A DNA stretch of 64,000 nt. Source: Maridesulfovibrio sp050916235 (lineage in GTDB: Bacteria > Desulfobacterota > Desulfovibrionia > Desulfovibrionales > Desulfovibrionaceae). Location of the stretch: positions 3,410,001 to 3,474,000 of the forward strand of contig NZ_CP104854.1 in the NCBI RefSeq assembly GCF_050916235.1, given 5' to 3'. The translations under genes were made by a program, and so were the position numbers. This document shows positions 35,255 to 43,844 of the stretch, piece by piece. Each line of letters opens with the position of its first letter. Position 1 is the stretch's first letter. The notes beneath the pieces are model-generated. The model ran no database searches. It was not told where the DNA came from and saw only the letters and a program-made list of their open reading frames with translations.

Positions 35255-35998
35255 ATGAAAAAACTGCTGACACTCGTTGTTGCTGCAATGATCACTGCGG
35301 CCATGGTCGGATCTGCTTTTGCCGGTAAACTCACCGTTGCCTGTGACACCAGCTTCCCTCCTTTTGAATTCAAGGATCCCAAAACCGGTAAACACACCGG
35401 CTTTGACGTTGAACTCTGGGAAGCAATCGCCGGCAAGATCGGCCTCGAGTATGACCTGCAGCCCATGGACTTCAACGGCATCATTCCCGGTCTCCAGTCC
35501 AACCAGCTTGACGTTGGTATCGCCGGTATCACCATCAAGCCTGAACGTGCAAAGGTTGTTGATTTCTCTGACGGTTACTATAATTCCGGTCTGCTGATCC
35601 TCGTTAAGGACAGCGATAATTCTGTGAACGGTATTGAAGACCTTAAAGGCAAGATCATTGCCACCAAGCTGAACACAACTTCCGCTGAATTCGCTAAAAC
35701 CGCAGACCCCAAAGAAGTTAAACTGTACCCCAACAGCGACGCAATGTTCATGGAGCTCATGACCGGCGGTGCTGATGCGGTTATCTTTGATTCCCCCGTT
35801 ATCGGCGACTTCATGCGCAAGGCCGGAAAGGGTCAGGTTAAAGTCGTAGGTCCTCTTTACAACGGCCAGCAGTACGGCATCGCTTTCCCCAAGGGCAGCG
35901 ATCTCGTTGCAAAGGTCAACGGCGCGCTCAAAGAACTGCGTGACGAAGGCAAGTACCGCGAACTCTACATCAAGTGGTTTGGTAGCGAGCCTAAATAA
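35255..35998 (+). CDS. glnH: Amino-acid (glutamine-type) ABC transporter, periplasmic binding protein
   Basis: It is 247 residues long with a signal peptide (MKKLLTLVVAAMITAAMVGSAFA) and a type II binding fold: KLTVACDTSFPPFEFKDPKTGKHTGFDVELWEAIA, then GIAGITIKPERAKVVDFSDGYY, the classical polar amino-acid binding signature. It delivers substrate to the permease and ATPase encoded next. GGAGG is 4 bases before the ATG. Glutamine is the best guess from the likeness to GlnH and the adjacent glutamine synthetase, but another amino acid is possible. Confidence 0.93.
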   Translation: MKKLLTLVVAAMITAAMVGSAFAGKLTVACDTSFPPFEFKDPKTGKHTGFDVELWEAIAGKIGLEYDLQPMDFNGIIPGLQSNQLDVGIAGITIKPERAKVVDFSDGYYNSGLLILVKDSDNSVNGIEDLKGKIIATKLNTTSAEFAKTADPKEVKLYPNSDAMFMELMTGGADAVIFDSPVIGDFMRKAGKGQVKVVGPLYNGQQYGIAFPKGSDLVAKVNGALKELRDEGKYRELYIKWFGSEPK

Positions 35999-36081
35999 GC
36001 TTAATATCAAGAGTTAATCGAAGTTAACAACAGGGCGGCACCATGTGTCGCCCTGACTATTTTTCTAAGACAGGGGTCGTG

Positions 36082-36750
36082 ATGGCATTTGAATTTGACT
36101 ATACGGTGTTCTGGGAAACTTTCCCCATGCTGGTGCGTGGGCTGAAGCTTACCGTTGAAATCACCATCGGCGGTTTGTTGTTCGGGTTTGTGCTCGGTAG
36201 TTCGGCCGGGCTCATGAAGCTTGCCCGCTCATTTTTTGTTCGCAAGATTGCCGGGGTTTATGTTGAAGCCATCAGGGGCACGCCCATGCTCGTTCAGGCC
36301 ATGTTCCTCTACTACGGTGTTCCCATGGCCATTGGTATGCGAATTCCCCCCATCACTGCCGGTATCATTATCATCGCTGTCAACTCAGGTGCCTATATTG
36401 CTGAAATCGTGCGTGGAGCAGTCCAGTCCATCAACCCCGGACAGGTAGAAGCCGGGCGTTCAATCGGCCTGACCCGTGCCCAGACCATGCGCTACATAGT
36501 CTGGCCCCAGGCTTTCAAACGCATGATTCCGCCCCTTGGAAACCAGTTCATCATCAGCCTCAAGGATACATCGCTGCTTATGGTTATCGGCGTAGGTGAG
36601 CTGATGAGGACCGGGCAGGAGATTACCTCCGTCAACTTCCGCGCATTCGAAGTCTACCTGGCCGTCGCTTTTGTATATCTGGCCATGACTCTCTCAATTT
36701 CCTACGCCATGCGCATGGTAGAAAACAAGCTCAACACCGCCCGGAGGTAA
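36082..36750 (+). CDS. glnP: Amino-acid ABC transporter permease
   Basis: It is 222 residues long with five membrane segments. The HisM/GlnP family marks are VEAIRGTPMLVQAMFLYYG and the ATPase-docking EAA loop (EAGRSIGLTRAQTMRYIVWPQAFKRMIPPLGNQFI). I start at ATG 36082 (MAFEFDYTVF) with GGGG upstream; the frame is open 13 codons earlier. It ends 4 bp before the ATPase gene and follows the binding protein by 83 bp. A single permease gene implies a homodimer. Confidence 0.93.
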   Translation: MAFEFDYTVFWETFPMLVRGLKLTVEITIGGLLFGFVLGSSAGLMKLARSFFVRKIAGVYVEAIRGTPMLVQAMFLYYGVPMAIGMRIPPITAGIIIIAVNSGAYIAEIVRGAVQSINPGQVEAGRSIGLTRAQTMRYIVWPQAFKRMIPPLGNQFIISLKDTSLLMVIGVGELMRTGQEITSVNFRAFEVYLAVAFVYLAMTLSISYAMRMVENKLNTARR

Positions 36751-36754
36751 TAAC

Positions 36755-37486
36755 GTGATCCATATCAAGAACCTGCATAAAAGTTTCGGGCAGCTTGAAG
36801 TAATCAAGGGCATCGACCTGCACGTCAAGTCCGGCGAGGTGGTCTGTATCATCGGGCCTTCCGGGTCCGGTAAATCCACAGTGCTGCGCTGTATCAACAA
36901 GCTCGAAGTTCCCACTTCCGGAACCATCACCGTGGATGGGCACGACATCATGGACCCGAAGACCAACATCAACGGAGTCCGCGCCGAAGCCGGAATGGTC
37001 TTCCAGCAGTTCAACCTGTTCCCGCACATGTCCATCATTGAGAACGTGACTCTCGGCCCAGTAAAGGTCCGTAACATGTCCCGTTCCGATGCCGATGCGC
37101 TCGGACTCAAGCTGCTGGAGAAAGTCGGCCTTAAAGATAAGGCCCACAACTACCCGGATCAGCTTTCCGGCGGGCAGAAGCAGCGTGTCGCAATCGCCCG
37201 TTCTCTGGCGCTCCAACCCAAGGTTATCCTTTTCGACGAACCTACTTCCGCGCTCGACCCCGAGCTCGTTGGTGAAGTGCTCGAAGTAATGCAGCAGCTT
37301 GCCCGTGAAGGCATGACCATGGTTGTCGTAACCCACGAAATGGGCTTTGCAAAGGAAGTCGCAGACAGGCTTATCTTCATCGATCAGGGGATTATACAGG
37401 AAGAGGGCGTTCCCGCTGAAGTGTTCGCCAATCCCAAGAATCCGCGTCTTAAAGACTTTCTCGGCAAAGTCGTGTCGCATATCTGA
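36755..37486 (+). CDS. glnQ: Amino-acid ABC transporter ATPase
   Basis: The 243-residue nucleotide-binding subunit has Walker A GPSGSGKST (about residues 31-39), Q-loop VFQQFNLFPHM, signature LSGGQKQRVAIAR, Walker B VILFDEPTSALDPE and the switch histidine in VVVTHEMGFA. The start is GTG, with GGAGG placed 7 bases upstream inside the end of the permease gene. It completes the glnHPQ-type operon. Confidence 0.95.
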   Translation: MIHIKNLHKSFGQLEVIKGIDLHVKSGEVVCIIGPSGSGKSTVLRCINKLEVPTSGTITVDGHDIMDPKTNINGVRAEAGMVFQQFNLFPHMSIIENVTLGPVKVRNMSRSDADALGLKLLEKVGLKDKAHNYPDQLSGGQKQRVAIARSLALQPKVILFDEPTSALDPELVGEVLEVMQQLAREGMTMVVVTHEMGFAKEVADRLIFIDQGIIQEEGVPAEVFANPKNPRLKDFLGKVVSHI

Positions 37487-37550
37487 TGCCTCCGGTGTCC
37501 CTCCGGGGGCCAGAGAAACTTTTTTAGCGTGGCTTCGCCTATAGCTCGGT
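37487..37550. repeat. Dispersed palindromic repeat, copy G (degenerate)
   Basis: GCCTCCGGTGTCCCTCCGGG followed by GGCCAGAGAAACTTTTTTAGCGTGGCTTCGCC matches the start and end of copies A and D but lacks most of the hairpin. A related perfect palindrome, GGCCTCCGGAGGCC, lies at about 37780-37793. Confidence 0.55.
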
Positions 37551-37563
37551 AAACCTGCTTTTT

Positions 37564-37611
37564 AAAACAAAATCCCCAACGATCTTTACTGGTCGCAGGG
37601 GATTTTGTTTT
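37564..37611 (+). terminator. Terminator of the glnHPQ-type operon
   Basis: AAAACAAAATCCCC and GGGGATTTTGTTTT are 14-bp perfect arms around 20 bases; the right arm itself supplies the T-rich end. Confidence 0.75.
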
Positions 37612-37801
37612 TGAGGATGTTTAACAGTCGAGTTATTTTGATTTTATTTTATGATTTAAGATCAGTTATGGTCTGAATTTATGTTTGTTTTATGGATTTT
37701 AGCTCTGTGTTTTTGAGCTGAAACTGTAAAAAATAGTTGCGGGTTTCTGCCTGTTTTTCATCTCGTTACCAGCCTCGCAAGGCCTCCGGAGGCCTCACCA
37801 A
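37612..37801. other. Convergent spacer
   Basis: It is AT-rich to 37740, then carries the GGCCTCCGGAGGCC palindrome close to the stop of the minus-strand gene. Together with 37487-37611 it makes a gene-free stretch of 315 bp. Confidence 0.5.
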
Positions 37802-38989
37802 TTACATGGCCTGTTCAACAAGATCCGCGCGTTTTTCCATTTGCACGGCCAGGTCATTAAGCAGTTTGCATCCTGCGAGTATTGATTCGATTCTTTTTTC
37901 ATTATCTTTTGTGCGCCTGAAAACCCACTTTGCGATGTAGAATAAATCGTTGGGACTGTCGCACGGCCCGGAACAGAACGCTTTGATCTTTTCAGTCACG
38001 CCGACTTTGATTTTTTCGCGCACGGTAATTGCGTCTTTGAGCACCTGACCGGAATGAGCGGCTTTATTTCGGGCATTGACCGAGTTGGAATTCTGGGACT
38101 GGCTCAGGTCGGCCTGAAAAACTCCATTGGCGATGTCAACCCGTTTTTCAGCCTTGAAGTATCCGTCAAGGGCCTGCAGCAGATCCCGGTTCTCGGCAAT
38201 AGCGGTCAGTACTGCTGCTGCGTGGCGCAACGGCAGTGCGCTTGCGCGGAACATTTCGGCCCGCTGTGCCGTGGTCAGCTCGCGCAGTTCGAATGTTGCT
38301 CCCTCAACGAACTTGCGTTCGGCGATTATCCCCTTTTCTTCTACCAGGTCGAGCAGGGTTTTGCTGTCTGTTTCATACAGGCGTGCAAGGGTTCCCGGTG
38401 AGAGCACTTCGGCCCAGATGTTCTGGCGTGCTGTGTCGAGCGATTGCGCTTCAGGCATCAACCCGCGCAGGTTGAGTCCGAAATGGGTGTTTATGCCTTT
38501 GAAGCTGGCAGTGCTGAATCCTTTTGCCGGATTGTGCGGCAGTGATCCTGCTGGCTGGTAGCTGTCGGCAATATAGGCTGCGAGGCTGTCCATGAAGACT
38601 TCGGTAACGATGGTTGCCCTGATTTCTTCCAGTGTTTTGACGATCGGGCCTTTGGACTCTTCTCCCGGAGTTGTCTGGTTGGTACCGGGCTCACTGGTTT
38701 TCTCCTCGGCAGCGGGCTGGCCTGCAGCCTGCGGGGTCTCAGTCGTTGCAGGCAGGCTGTTGTTGCCCTGAGCGGTCTGGGCGGGTTTTGTCAGCTGATC
38801 GCCGGATTTTACGATTTTTCCGGATATGGGTTGTTTGCCGCTGGAACCGTTTTCATGCACCCATGCAGGGGGGGCAACTTCCGTATCCGGCTGTCCGCCG
38901 ATGTCTTTTTTTATGAAATAGAGCAGGGCAGCAGCGGATATGACAAATACCGCTGCAAAAATCAGTACGGGGATTTTAAACTTTTTCAT
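37802..38989 (-). CDS. Membrane-anchored protein of unknown function next to Na/Pi cotransporter
   Basis: The 395-residue protein has an N-terminal membrane anchor (about residues 5-26), a Pro/Thr/Gln/Ser-rich linker (about 35-115), then a helical domain (about 120-395) without cysteine clusters except CSGPCDSPND near residue 345. The linker length and composition suit a periplasmic protein that spans or approaches the wall. It ends the same-strand pair with the Na/Pi transporter gene (16 bp apart, same direction), so a shared transcript is likely. No known family was recognised. Confidence 0.7.
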   Translation of the reverse strand: MKKFKIPVLIFAAVFVISAAALLYFIKKDIGGQPDTEVAPPAWVHENGSSGKQPISGKIVKSGDQLTKPAQTAQGNNSLPATTETPQAAGQPAAEEKTSEPGTNQTTPGEESKGPIVKTLEEIRATIVTEVFMDSLAAYIADSYQPAGSLPHNPAKGFSTASFKGINTHFGLNLRGLMPEAQSLDTARQNIWAEVLSPGTLARLYETDSKTLLDLVEEKGIIAERKFVEGATFELRELTTAQRAEMFRASALPLRHAAAVLTAIAENRDLLQALDGYFKAEKRVDIANGVFQADLSQSQNSNSVNARNKAAHSGQVLKDAITVREKIKVGVTEKIKAFCSGPCDSPNDLFYIAKWVFRRTKDNEKRIESILAGCKLLNDLAVQMEKRADLVEQAM

Positions 38990-39005
38990 TTACAGCTCCG
39001 TGGTT

Positions 39006-40664
39006 CTACCAGTGGCGGTTCCAGGCAAATTTTATTGAGTTGGTCGGGCAGCATATCCCCGAAGCCGGGTTCACTGCCGCAAGGTATACTGCACCTTTGG
39101 CGGCCTGTCTGGTGATGCGTCTCATTTTGGAATAAAGCTCCAGCTGTTCCACCATTTCCGGTACCGGGAGTTCCCCGGAACCTCCTGCCGTAAGCAGCCT
39201 CGCCTTCAGGTCGTGATAAGCTGATAACATGTCATTGATCATGTTGTCGATTTGACAGAACTCCTCAGAGCATGGATTTTCGGCAATATTCAGGACTCCG
39301 ATACAGGAATTTATGAAAACGGTGATCATATCCGCATCGTCTCCAAGGGCTGACCTGTTCGGTCTTAGATTTTTCCTGTCCAGCGACTCGGAAAGGGCTC
39401 CGGCAGTGCGAAAATATTGAAGCACGCGCAAAGCCGTAGCGATCTGGGCCGCCTGTGACGTGGATAGGGGGACTGCCTGAAGTTTAATGCAGAATGCGCG
39501 TGATGCTTCGATGAGGCTGTCCTGAGCTTCCTTGTCTTCTGCAAAGGCTCCGTAGTTGAAACTCGAGTGCAGGCCGTTGCGTACGATTGTACGGGTCAGT
39601 TCCCCGATACGCCGCATTTCAAGGGTAAGAGCCTCAATGGCCAGCGCGGGTGTTCCCACTACGTTGCTGTCCAGATAGCGTGGGCGGCCCTTGTCGCTGA
39701 TGGTGGTGGAGAACCGGGAATCGATGAATGAAACCAGCCTGTCGGTGAAGGGCCATAGAATGATGACCCCAAGTATGTTGAAAATAGTGTGGAACATGGC
39801 CAGAACAACGGCCGGTTCCACGGGAGCCCCGGCCGCCTGCAGGGAGAACTGGATTCCCTTGATGATGATCGGAAGCAGCAGCAGGGCGGCCAGTGCTGTG
39901 ATTATGTTGAATATGATGTGTCCGGTGGCGACTTTCTTGGCGTTTACCGTGGCTCCGATCACCGCCAGTGCCGCAGTGGAGGTTGTGCCGATGTTGGTCC
40001 CGATTACCGCTGCCGCGCCCTGGGTTACATCCAGAAGGCCGCTTACTGTGGCGGTCAGCACCAGCGCCATGGCTGCACTGGAACTCTGCATTAGCAGGGT
40101 CAGTATTAGCCCGATCCCGATGAAAACAGGGATGGATATGGTCCCCATGCTTGCAAAGGCAGACAGGTCGAGGGTGGATTCGATGCCCTTGAAGGCCGTC
40201 TGCAGGGTGGATATGCCCATGAGGAAAAGGCCGAAACCGGCAAAGGAGTCTCCGAGGAAGGCACGCCGGGAATTACCGCCGGTCAGCCGGAGCAGTGATC
40301 CCAGTGCGACCATGGGCAGCGCAAAGTTTTTCATGTTCACGCTGAAGCCTACTGCGGCCACAATCCAGCCGGTGACTGTGGTTCCTATGTTGCTTCCGTA
40401 GATTATGCCTATGGACTGGGCGAGGGTGATGAGACCCGCGTTTACGAATCCGATCACCGCAACAGTGACCGCACTTGACGACTGGACCAGGGCGGTGATC
40501 ATAAAGCCGGAGAAAAGCCCGCGCGCAGGAGTCTTGGTCCATTCGCCGAGAATTCTTTTCAATGAGTTTCCAGCAGCCTGCTTAAGCCCGGTTGTCATCA
40601 GCCGCATGCCGATTAGGAACAGTCCAAGCCCCCCGAAAAGGGACGCAAAAATATCGAAGTGCAT
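39006..40664 (-). CDS. Na+/phosphate cotransporter family protein with PhoU-like C-terminus
   Basis: The 552-residue protein has an N-terminal membrane half with two related repeats (GLGLFLIGMRLMTTGLKQAAG; SSAVTVAVIGFVNAGLITLAQSIGIIYGSNIGTTVTGW; QSSSAAMALVLTATVSGLLDV...IGTNIGTTSTAAL). These QSSSA/GxNIGTT motifs are the NptA/PF02690 signature. The C-terminal 230 residues are helical and PhoU-like. It should import phosphate, or another anion, with Na+. I start at ATG 40664 (MHFDIFASLF). It is upstream of, and probably cotranscribed with, the 37802 gene. Confidence 0.9.
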   Translation of the reverse strand: MHFDIFASLFGGLGLFLIGMRLMTTGLKQAAGNSLKRILGEWTKTPARGLFSGFMITALVQSSSAVTVAVIGFVNAGLITLAQSIGIIYGSNIGTTVTGWIVAAVGFSVNMKNFALPMVALGSLLRLTGGNSRRAFLGDSFAGFGLFLMGISTLQTAFKGIESTLDLSAFASMGTISIPVFIGIGLILTLLMQSSSAAMALVLTATVSGLLDVTQGAAAVIGTNIGTTSTAALAVIGATVNAKKVATGHIIFNIITALAALLLLPIIIKGIQFSLQAAGAPVEPAVVLAMFHTIFNILGVIILWPFTDRLVSFIDSRFSTTISDKGRPRYLDSNVVGTPALAIEALTLEMRRIGELTRTIVRNGLHSSFNYGAFAEDKEAQDSLIEASRAFCIKLQAVPLSTSQAAQIATALRVLQYFRTAGALSESLDRKNLRPNRSALGDDADMITVFINSCIGVLNIAENPCSEEFCQIDNMINDMLSAYHDLKARLLTAGGSGELPVPEMVEQLELYSKMRRITRQAAKGAVYLAAVNPASGICCPTNSIKFAWNRHW

Positions 40665-40783
40665 GTCAGTCCGTTTCTGTGTGTTGAAATTTAAGGGAAT
40701 ATTTATCCTGATAATTCCCTGTGCCGGGGTAAAAATCAAGGGAAAGGTTGGAAACGGCTGTTAAAATCCGGACGATATTAAAA

Positions 40784-40812
40784 AATCCCCCTCGCCGCAG
40801 GCAAGGGGGATT
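40784..40812 (-). terminator. Terminator of the Skp-like lipoprotein gene
   Basis: AATCCCCCTTGC-CTGCG-GCGAGGGGGATT on the minus strand is followed by TTTTTAATATC, 26 bp past the stop. Confidence 0.85.
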
Positions 40813-40838
40813 GAAGATACAGAATCTTGTCCGGGTGA

Positions 40839-41315
40839 TTATTCGGGCTTGATCTTGATGTCCATTTTGTTCATGGCTTCAACGATCTTGTCGCTGATAT
40901 CAGCGGCTTTGTCGTAGCTGACAGCGGTTTCCACTGAAAGAATGGCGGAATAGCCGTTTGCAGTGCGGTACTCGTCAACAGCCTTGGTGAAACCGTTCTG
41001 CAGGGCTTCGATGATTCTGTTCTGCTCGGCACCCATCTTGGTCTGGTATTCGCCCAGTGCTTCCTGGAATTTGCGGGTATTCTCTTCAGTCTGGTTTCCG
41101 GCCATGGTTTTCTGCATTTCAGAGAACTTGTCCTGGAATTCCTTACCGGCGGTCTGCAGATATTCCATACCCTCTGCTCCGGCCTTGCACTCTTTGAAAA
41201 CCCTGTTAGTATCTACGAAGCCGATTTTTGCTCCGGAAGATGCCTGCTGCTGACAACCTGCAATAAATGCGGCCAGCACAATAAGAAGTGTGAACCTGAT
41301 TGTTTTGTTGAACAT
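40839..41315 (-). CDS. OmpH/Skp-like periplasmic chaperone-type lipoprotein
   Basis: The 158-residue protein has a signal peptide with lipobox AFIAGC (Cys21), then IGFVDTNRVFKECKAG...GMEYLQTAGKEFQDKFSEMQK and a long charged coiled coil, the OmpH/Skp pattern. Unlike true Skp (the gene at 51773) it is predicted to be lipidated, and it stands alone with its own terminator. It may tether an Skp-like clamp to a membrane; that is inference. Confidence 0.8.
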   Translation of the reverse strand: MFNKTIRFTLLIVLAAFIAGCQQQASSGAKIGFVDTNRVFKECKAGAEGMEYLQTAGKEFQDKFSEMQKTMAGNQTEENTRKFQEALGEYQTKMGAEQNRIIEALQNGFTKAVDEYRTANGYSAILSVETAVSYDKAADISDKIVEAMNKMDIKIKPE

Positions 41316-41568
41316 TAATAGTCTCCGTGTGTTTAAATTATTTATTTGGGTTACTATCTATAAACAGGCAAAAAAATTCTGTAAAACAAAATGCGGCCTG
41401 TTGGCAAGAAATAGAAAACCCCAATTTAAAGGATATGGACATTTCCGAAAATTAGGTTAGAGTGATTTTCGGAAACGAACATTTTACAGTCAGGTCAGCT
41501 GTATGGTTATTGGGAATATCAGGGAAGAGGGAAATCTGCTCAATTAAACAACCTTGAGGAAAAAAACA

Positions 41569-42993
41569 ATGAGAACCAAAGTAGTTGCCACTCTTGGACC
41601 GGCTTCCGCCAATGCCGAAACCATTACTAGAATGGTTAAAAACGGAGTAAGAATCCTCCGCCTTAATTTTTCACATTCGGACGCAGCCAGCTTCCGTCCG
41701 GTTATCGCCCTGATCCGTCAGGTGGAAGAAGAGCTTTCAATTCCCCTGACCGTTATGGGTGACCTTTGCGGTCCCAAAATCAGGGTCGGTGAAGTTGCCG
41801 GTGCACCTCATGAGATCGATGCATATTCCGATGTCTGCCTCGGACTTCCCGAGGAAGCTGATAAGGCAACCGGACTTCCCTTTATCCCTCTGGACCAGCC
41901 GGAACTGCTGCTTGGTCTTGAAGACGGCATGGAAGTTTCGCTCAGCGACGGCATGCTCACCTTCATTGTTACCGAAACCATGTCCAAGGACCGTCTTTAC
42001 AAGATGCAGTCCCAGAATGCCGGTATTCTTTCCTCCCGCAAAGGCATCACTTTCCCCGGCAAGCATATCGCTCTGCCTGCTTTCACCGAAAAGGACAAGG
42101 TTGATCTGGACGGCTGCATCGACATCGGCGTAGACGCGATTGCCATGTCTTTCGTACAGACTGCGCAGGACGTTGAAGATGTGCGTGCCGCCATGCAGAA
42201 GCGTGGAGTATGGCTGCCCATCATAGCCAAGATTGAACGCCAGAATGCTGTGGACAATATCGAATCCATCCTCGCTGTGGCGGACGGCATCATGGTTGCC
42301 CGCGGTGACCTCGGCCTTGAGTGCAAGCTCTCCACTGTGCCCGTAATCCAGAAAAAGCTCATCAGGGCCGCACGCCATGCCCAGAAGCCGGTTATCGTTG
42401 CCACCCAGATGATGCTTTCCATGGTCAAGAACCCCATCCCGACCCGTGCGGAAGCCAACGACGTGGCCAACGCAATCATGGATGGCGCCGACTGCTGCAT
42501 GCTTTCCGAAGAAACCGCCATCGGTAACTATCCTGCCGAGGCCGTCGGTTACATCCGCGAAATCGCCGAGGGAACCGAGCCCTACTATCTTGAGCGTATC
42601 AAAGGGCCCTACAAACCGGCAAATGAAGGTGTAAACCCGGTCAAGTACCTGAGCTACTCCGCATGTCTGCTGGCCGAAAACATCGACAGCCCGGCTATTC
42701 TCTGTCACTCCACCAGCGGCGCTTCCGCAAGACTGGTGTGCAGCCGCAGACCTGCGCAGCCTGTGTACTGCCTGACTCCGGACCAGAGTGTGCCTGCGTA
42801 CCTGAACTTCTTCTGGGGAGTGATTCCGGTCATGACCGATTCTTCGCTGCCCAGCCACAGGGATCGTCTGGTAGCCTTCCTTGAAGGCAACAAGGGATTT
42901 CCCAGAGGCAGGGGCTATATCCTGGTTTCCGGCCAGCCTACCCCCGGCCAGACCGCACCGCAGACAAACGAAGTTAAGCTTTACTACAAGTAA
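41569..42993 (+). CDS. pyk: Pyruvate kinase
   Basis: It converts phosphoenolpyruvate and ADP to pyruvate and ATP in glycolysis. The 474 residues are of usual length. Motifs: TKVVATLGPAS at the N-terminus, LRLNFSHSD, the FTEKDKVDLDGCIDIGVDAIAMSFVQ region, the active-site IAKIERQNAVDNIESILAVADGIMVARGDLGLE, then IVATQMMLSMVKNPIPTRAEANDVANAIMDGADCCMLSEETAIG. I start at ATG 41569 with GAGG 8-10 bases upstream, not at the TTG five codons before. Its terminator touches the end of the convergent CULT gene. Confidence 0.97.
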   Translation: MRTKVVATLGPASANAETITRMVKNGVRILRLNFSHSDAASFRPVIALIRQVEEELSIPLTVMGDLCGPKIRVGEVAGAPHEIDAYSDVCLGLPEEADKATGLPFIPLDQPELLLGLEDGMEVSLSDGMLTFIVTETMSKDRLYKMQSQNAGILSSRKGITFPGKHIALPAFTEKDKVDLDGCIDIGVDAIAMSFVQTAQDVEDVRAAMQKRGVWLPIIAKIERQNAVDNIESILAVADGIMVARGDLGLECKLSTVPVIQKKLIRAARHAQKPVIVATQMMLSMVKNPIPTRAEANDVANAIMDGADCCMLSEETAIGNYPAEAVGYIREIAEGTEPYYLERIKGPYKPANEGVNPVKYLSYSACLLAENIDSPAILCHSTSGASARLVCSRRPAQPVYCLTPDQSVPAYLNFFWGVIPVMTDSSLPSHRDRLVAFLEGNKGFPRGRGYILVSGQPTPGQTAPQTNEVKLYYK

Positions 42994-43018
42994 TTCTTTT
43001 TCGAATATGAAAACAGAA

Positions 43019-43052
43019 ACTCCCGGACCCTGACGGATCCGGGAGTTTTTTT
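43019..43052 (+). terminator. Terminator of pyruvate kinase gene
   Basis: ACTCCCGGA / TCCGGGAGT, 9-bp perfect stem, then TTTTTTT, 25 bp past the stop. The T-run reaches the stop codon of the convergent CULT gene. Confidence 0.9.
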
Positions 43053-43503
43053 ATGAATCGGTTTCCTGAATGCTGTTCTTGATAAGCCCGTAGAAAGTTG
43101 AGGCTCCTGACTGGAATTTCCAGCCCAGATGGGCACTGCACAGGGCGCAGGCCCCAATCTGCCATGTGTGCCCGGCAAACCAGCTGAATTCAGATGATGG
43201 CGGGCTGGCTGTCATGCAGCCAGGCGCTGAGGAGAAACAACGCAGCTCGAAAACGTAACCGTGCGGATTGAAGAAAGAATGTTCATGGCTGCCGTTCACC
43301 CGGATGGCAAAGGACGCATCGCATATTTTGAACCCGCATTCCCGGCAGACTATTTTCTTCTTGCCGGGAGCGTCGTCCAGAGCGGATTCGTCTTTGGCAT
43401 CAAGATCCCCTGAAGGTGGGGGCGGGGCCGTTTTCAGCAGGCTGATTGGGTAGATTGGATTTTCCATGGAATAACCATACATCCAAATGAAAGAGAATTC
43501 CAT
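43051..43503 (-). CDS. Bacterial cereblon-like CULT-domain protein
   Basis: The 150-residue protein has a Pro-rich/acidic N-terminal 45 residues followed by a CULT domain (about 50-145). Zinc cysteines are C53xxC56 and C119xxC122; a NPHGYVFE stretch (79-86) parallels NPHGYVHE of human cereblon. The tri-tryptophan pocket is complete: W108, W114 and W128, then F130 in GWKF. Spacings W-6-W-14-W and W114-5-C119 equal those of human W380/W386/W400 and C391. Single-domain bacterial CULT proteins are known (Magnetospirillum), of unknown role. It may start at ATG 43503 or ATG 43470; neither has a good ribosome site. It is squeezed between the pyk terminator and a tRNA-Asn terminator. Confidence 0.9.
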   Translation of the reverse strand: MEFSFIWMYGYSMENPIYPISLLKTAPPPPSGDLDAKDESALDDAPGKKKIVCRECGFKICDASFAIRVNGSHEHSFFNPHGYVFELRCFSSAPGCMTASPPSSEFSWFAGHTWQIGACALCSAHLGWKFQSGASTFYGLIKNSIQETDS

Positions 43504-43510
43504 AGCCCAA

Positions 43511-43546
43511 AGAAAAAGGCTGCTTTCATTTGAAAACAGCCTTTGA
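43511..43546 (-). terminator. Terminator of tRNA-Asn copy 1
   Basis: On the minus strand AAAGGCTG...CAGCCTTTTTCT; the same hairpin follows all three tRNA-Asn copies. Confidence 0.8.
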
Positions 43547-43552
43547 TCTATC

Positions 43553-43628
43553 TGGCTCCCCGGGAGGGACTTGAACCCCCAACCTAGTGATTAACAGTCA
43601 CCCGCTCTGCCGATTGAGCCACCGAGGA
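43553..43628 (-). tRNA. tRNA-Asn (GTT), copy 1
   Basis: A 76-base cloverleaf: acceptor TCCTCGG pairs with CCGGGGA; the anticodon arm is GTGA-CTGTTAA-TCAC with anticodon GTT; the T arm is GGGGG-TTCAAGT-CCCTC; CCA is encoded. Identical to the copies at 44759 and 45199. Its own promoter and terminator flank it. Confidence 0.97.
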
Positions 43629-43667
43629 ATGTGGTGTGTTGTTCGGTTTCCCGCTGCAACGAAGATT

Positions 43668-43696
43668 TTTTTACGGATTTGCGGTGAACTTGTCAA
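43668..43696 (-). promoter_or_regulatory. Promoter of tRNA-Asn copy 1
   Basis: Minus strand TTGACA (43696-43691), 17-base spacer, TAAAAA (43673-43668). The spacer end CAAATCCG is common to all three copies. Confidence 0.75.
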
Positions 43697-43844
43697 ACAT
43701 TATCTGAAGTTTAATTGCTGTTTTCAGTTGCAAGGCATATTTCCGTCTCAGCTTATAAGGCGGGTTTGAAAAAGCTATACTCATAGATGGACTGATGCTA
43801 TTAAATTGGCAGTTCTGTGCTCTTGTTTACGTTCGGAGGTTTTC

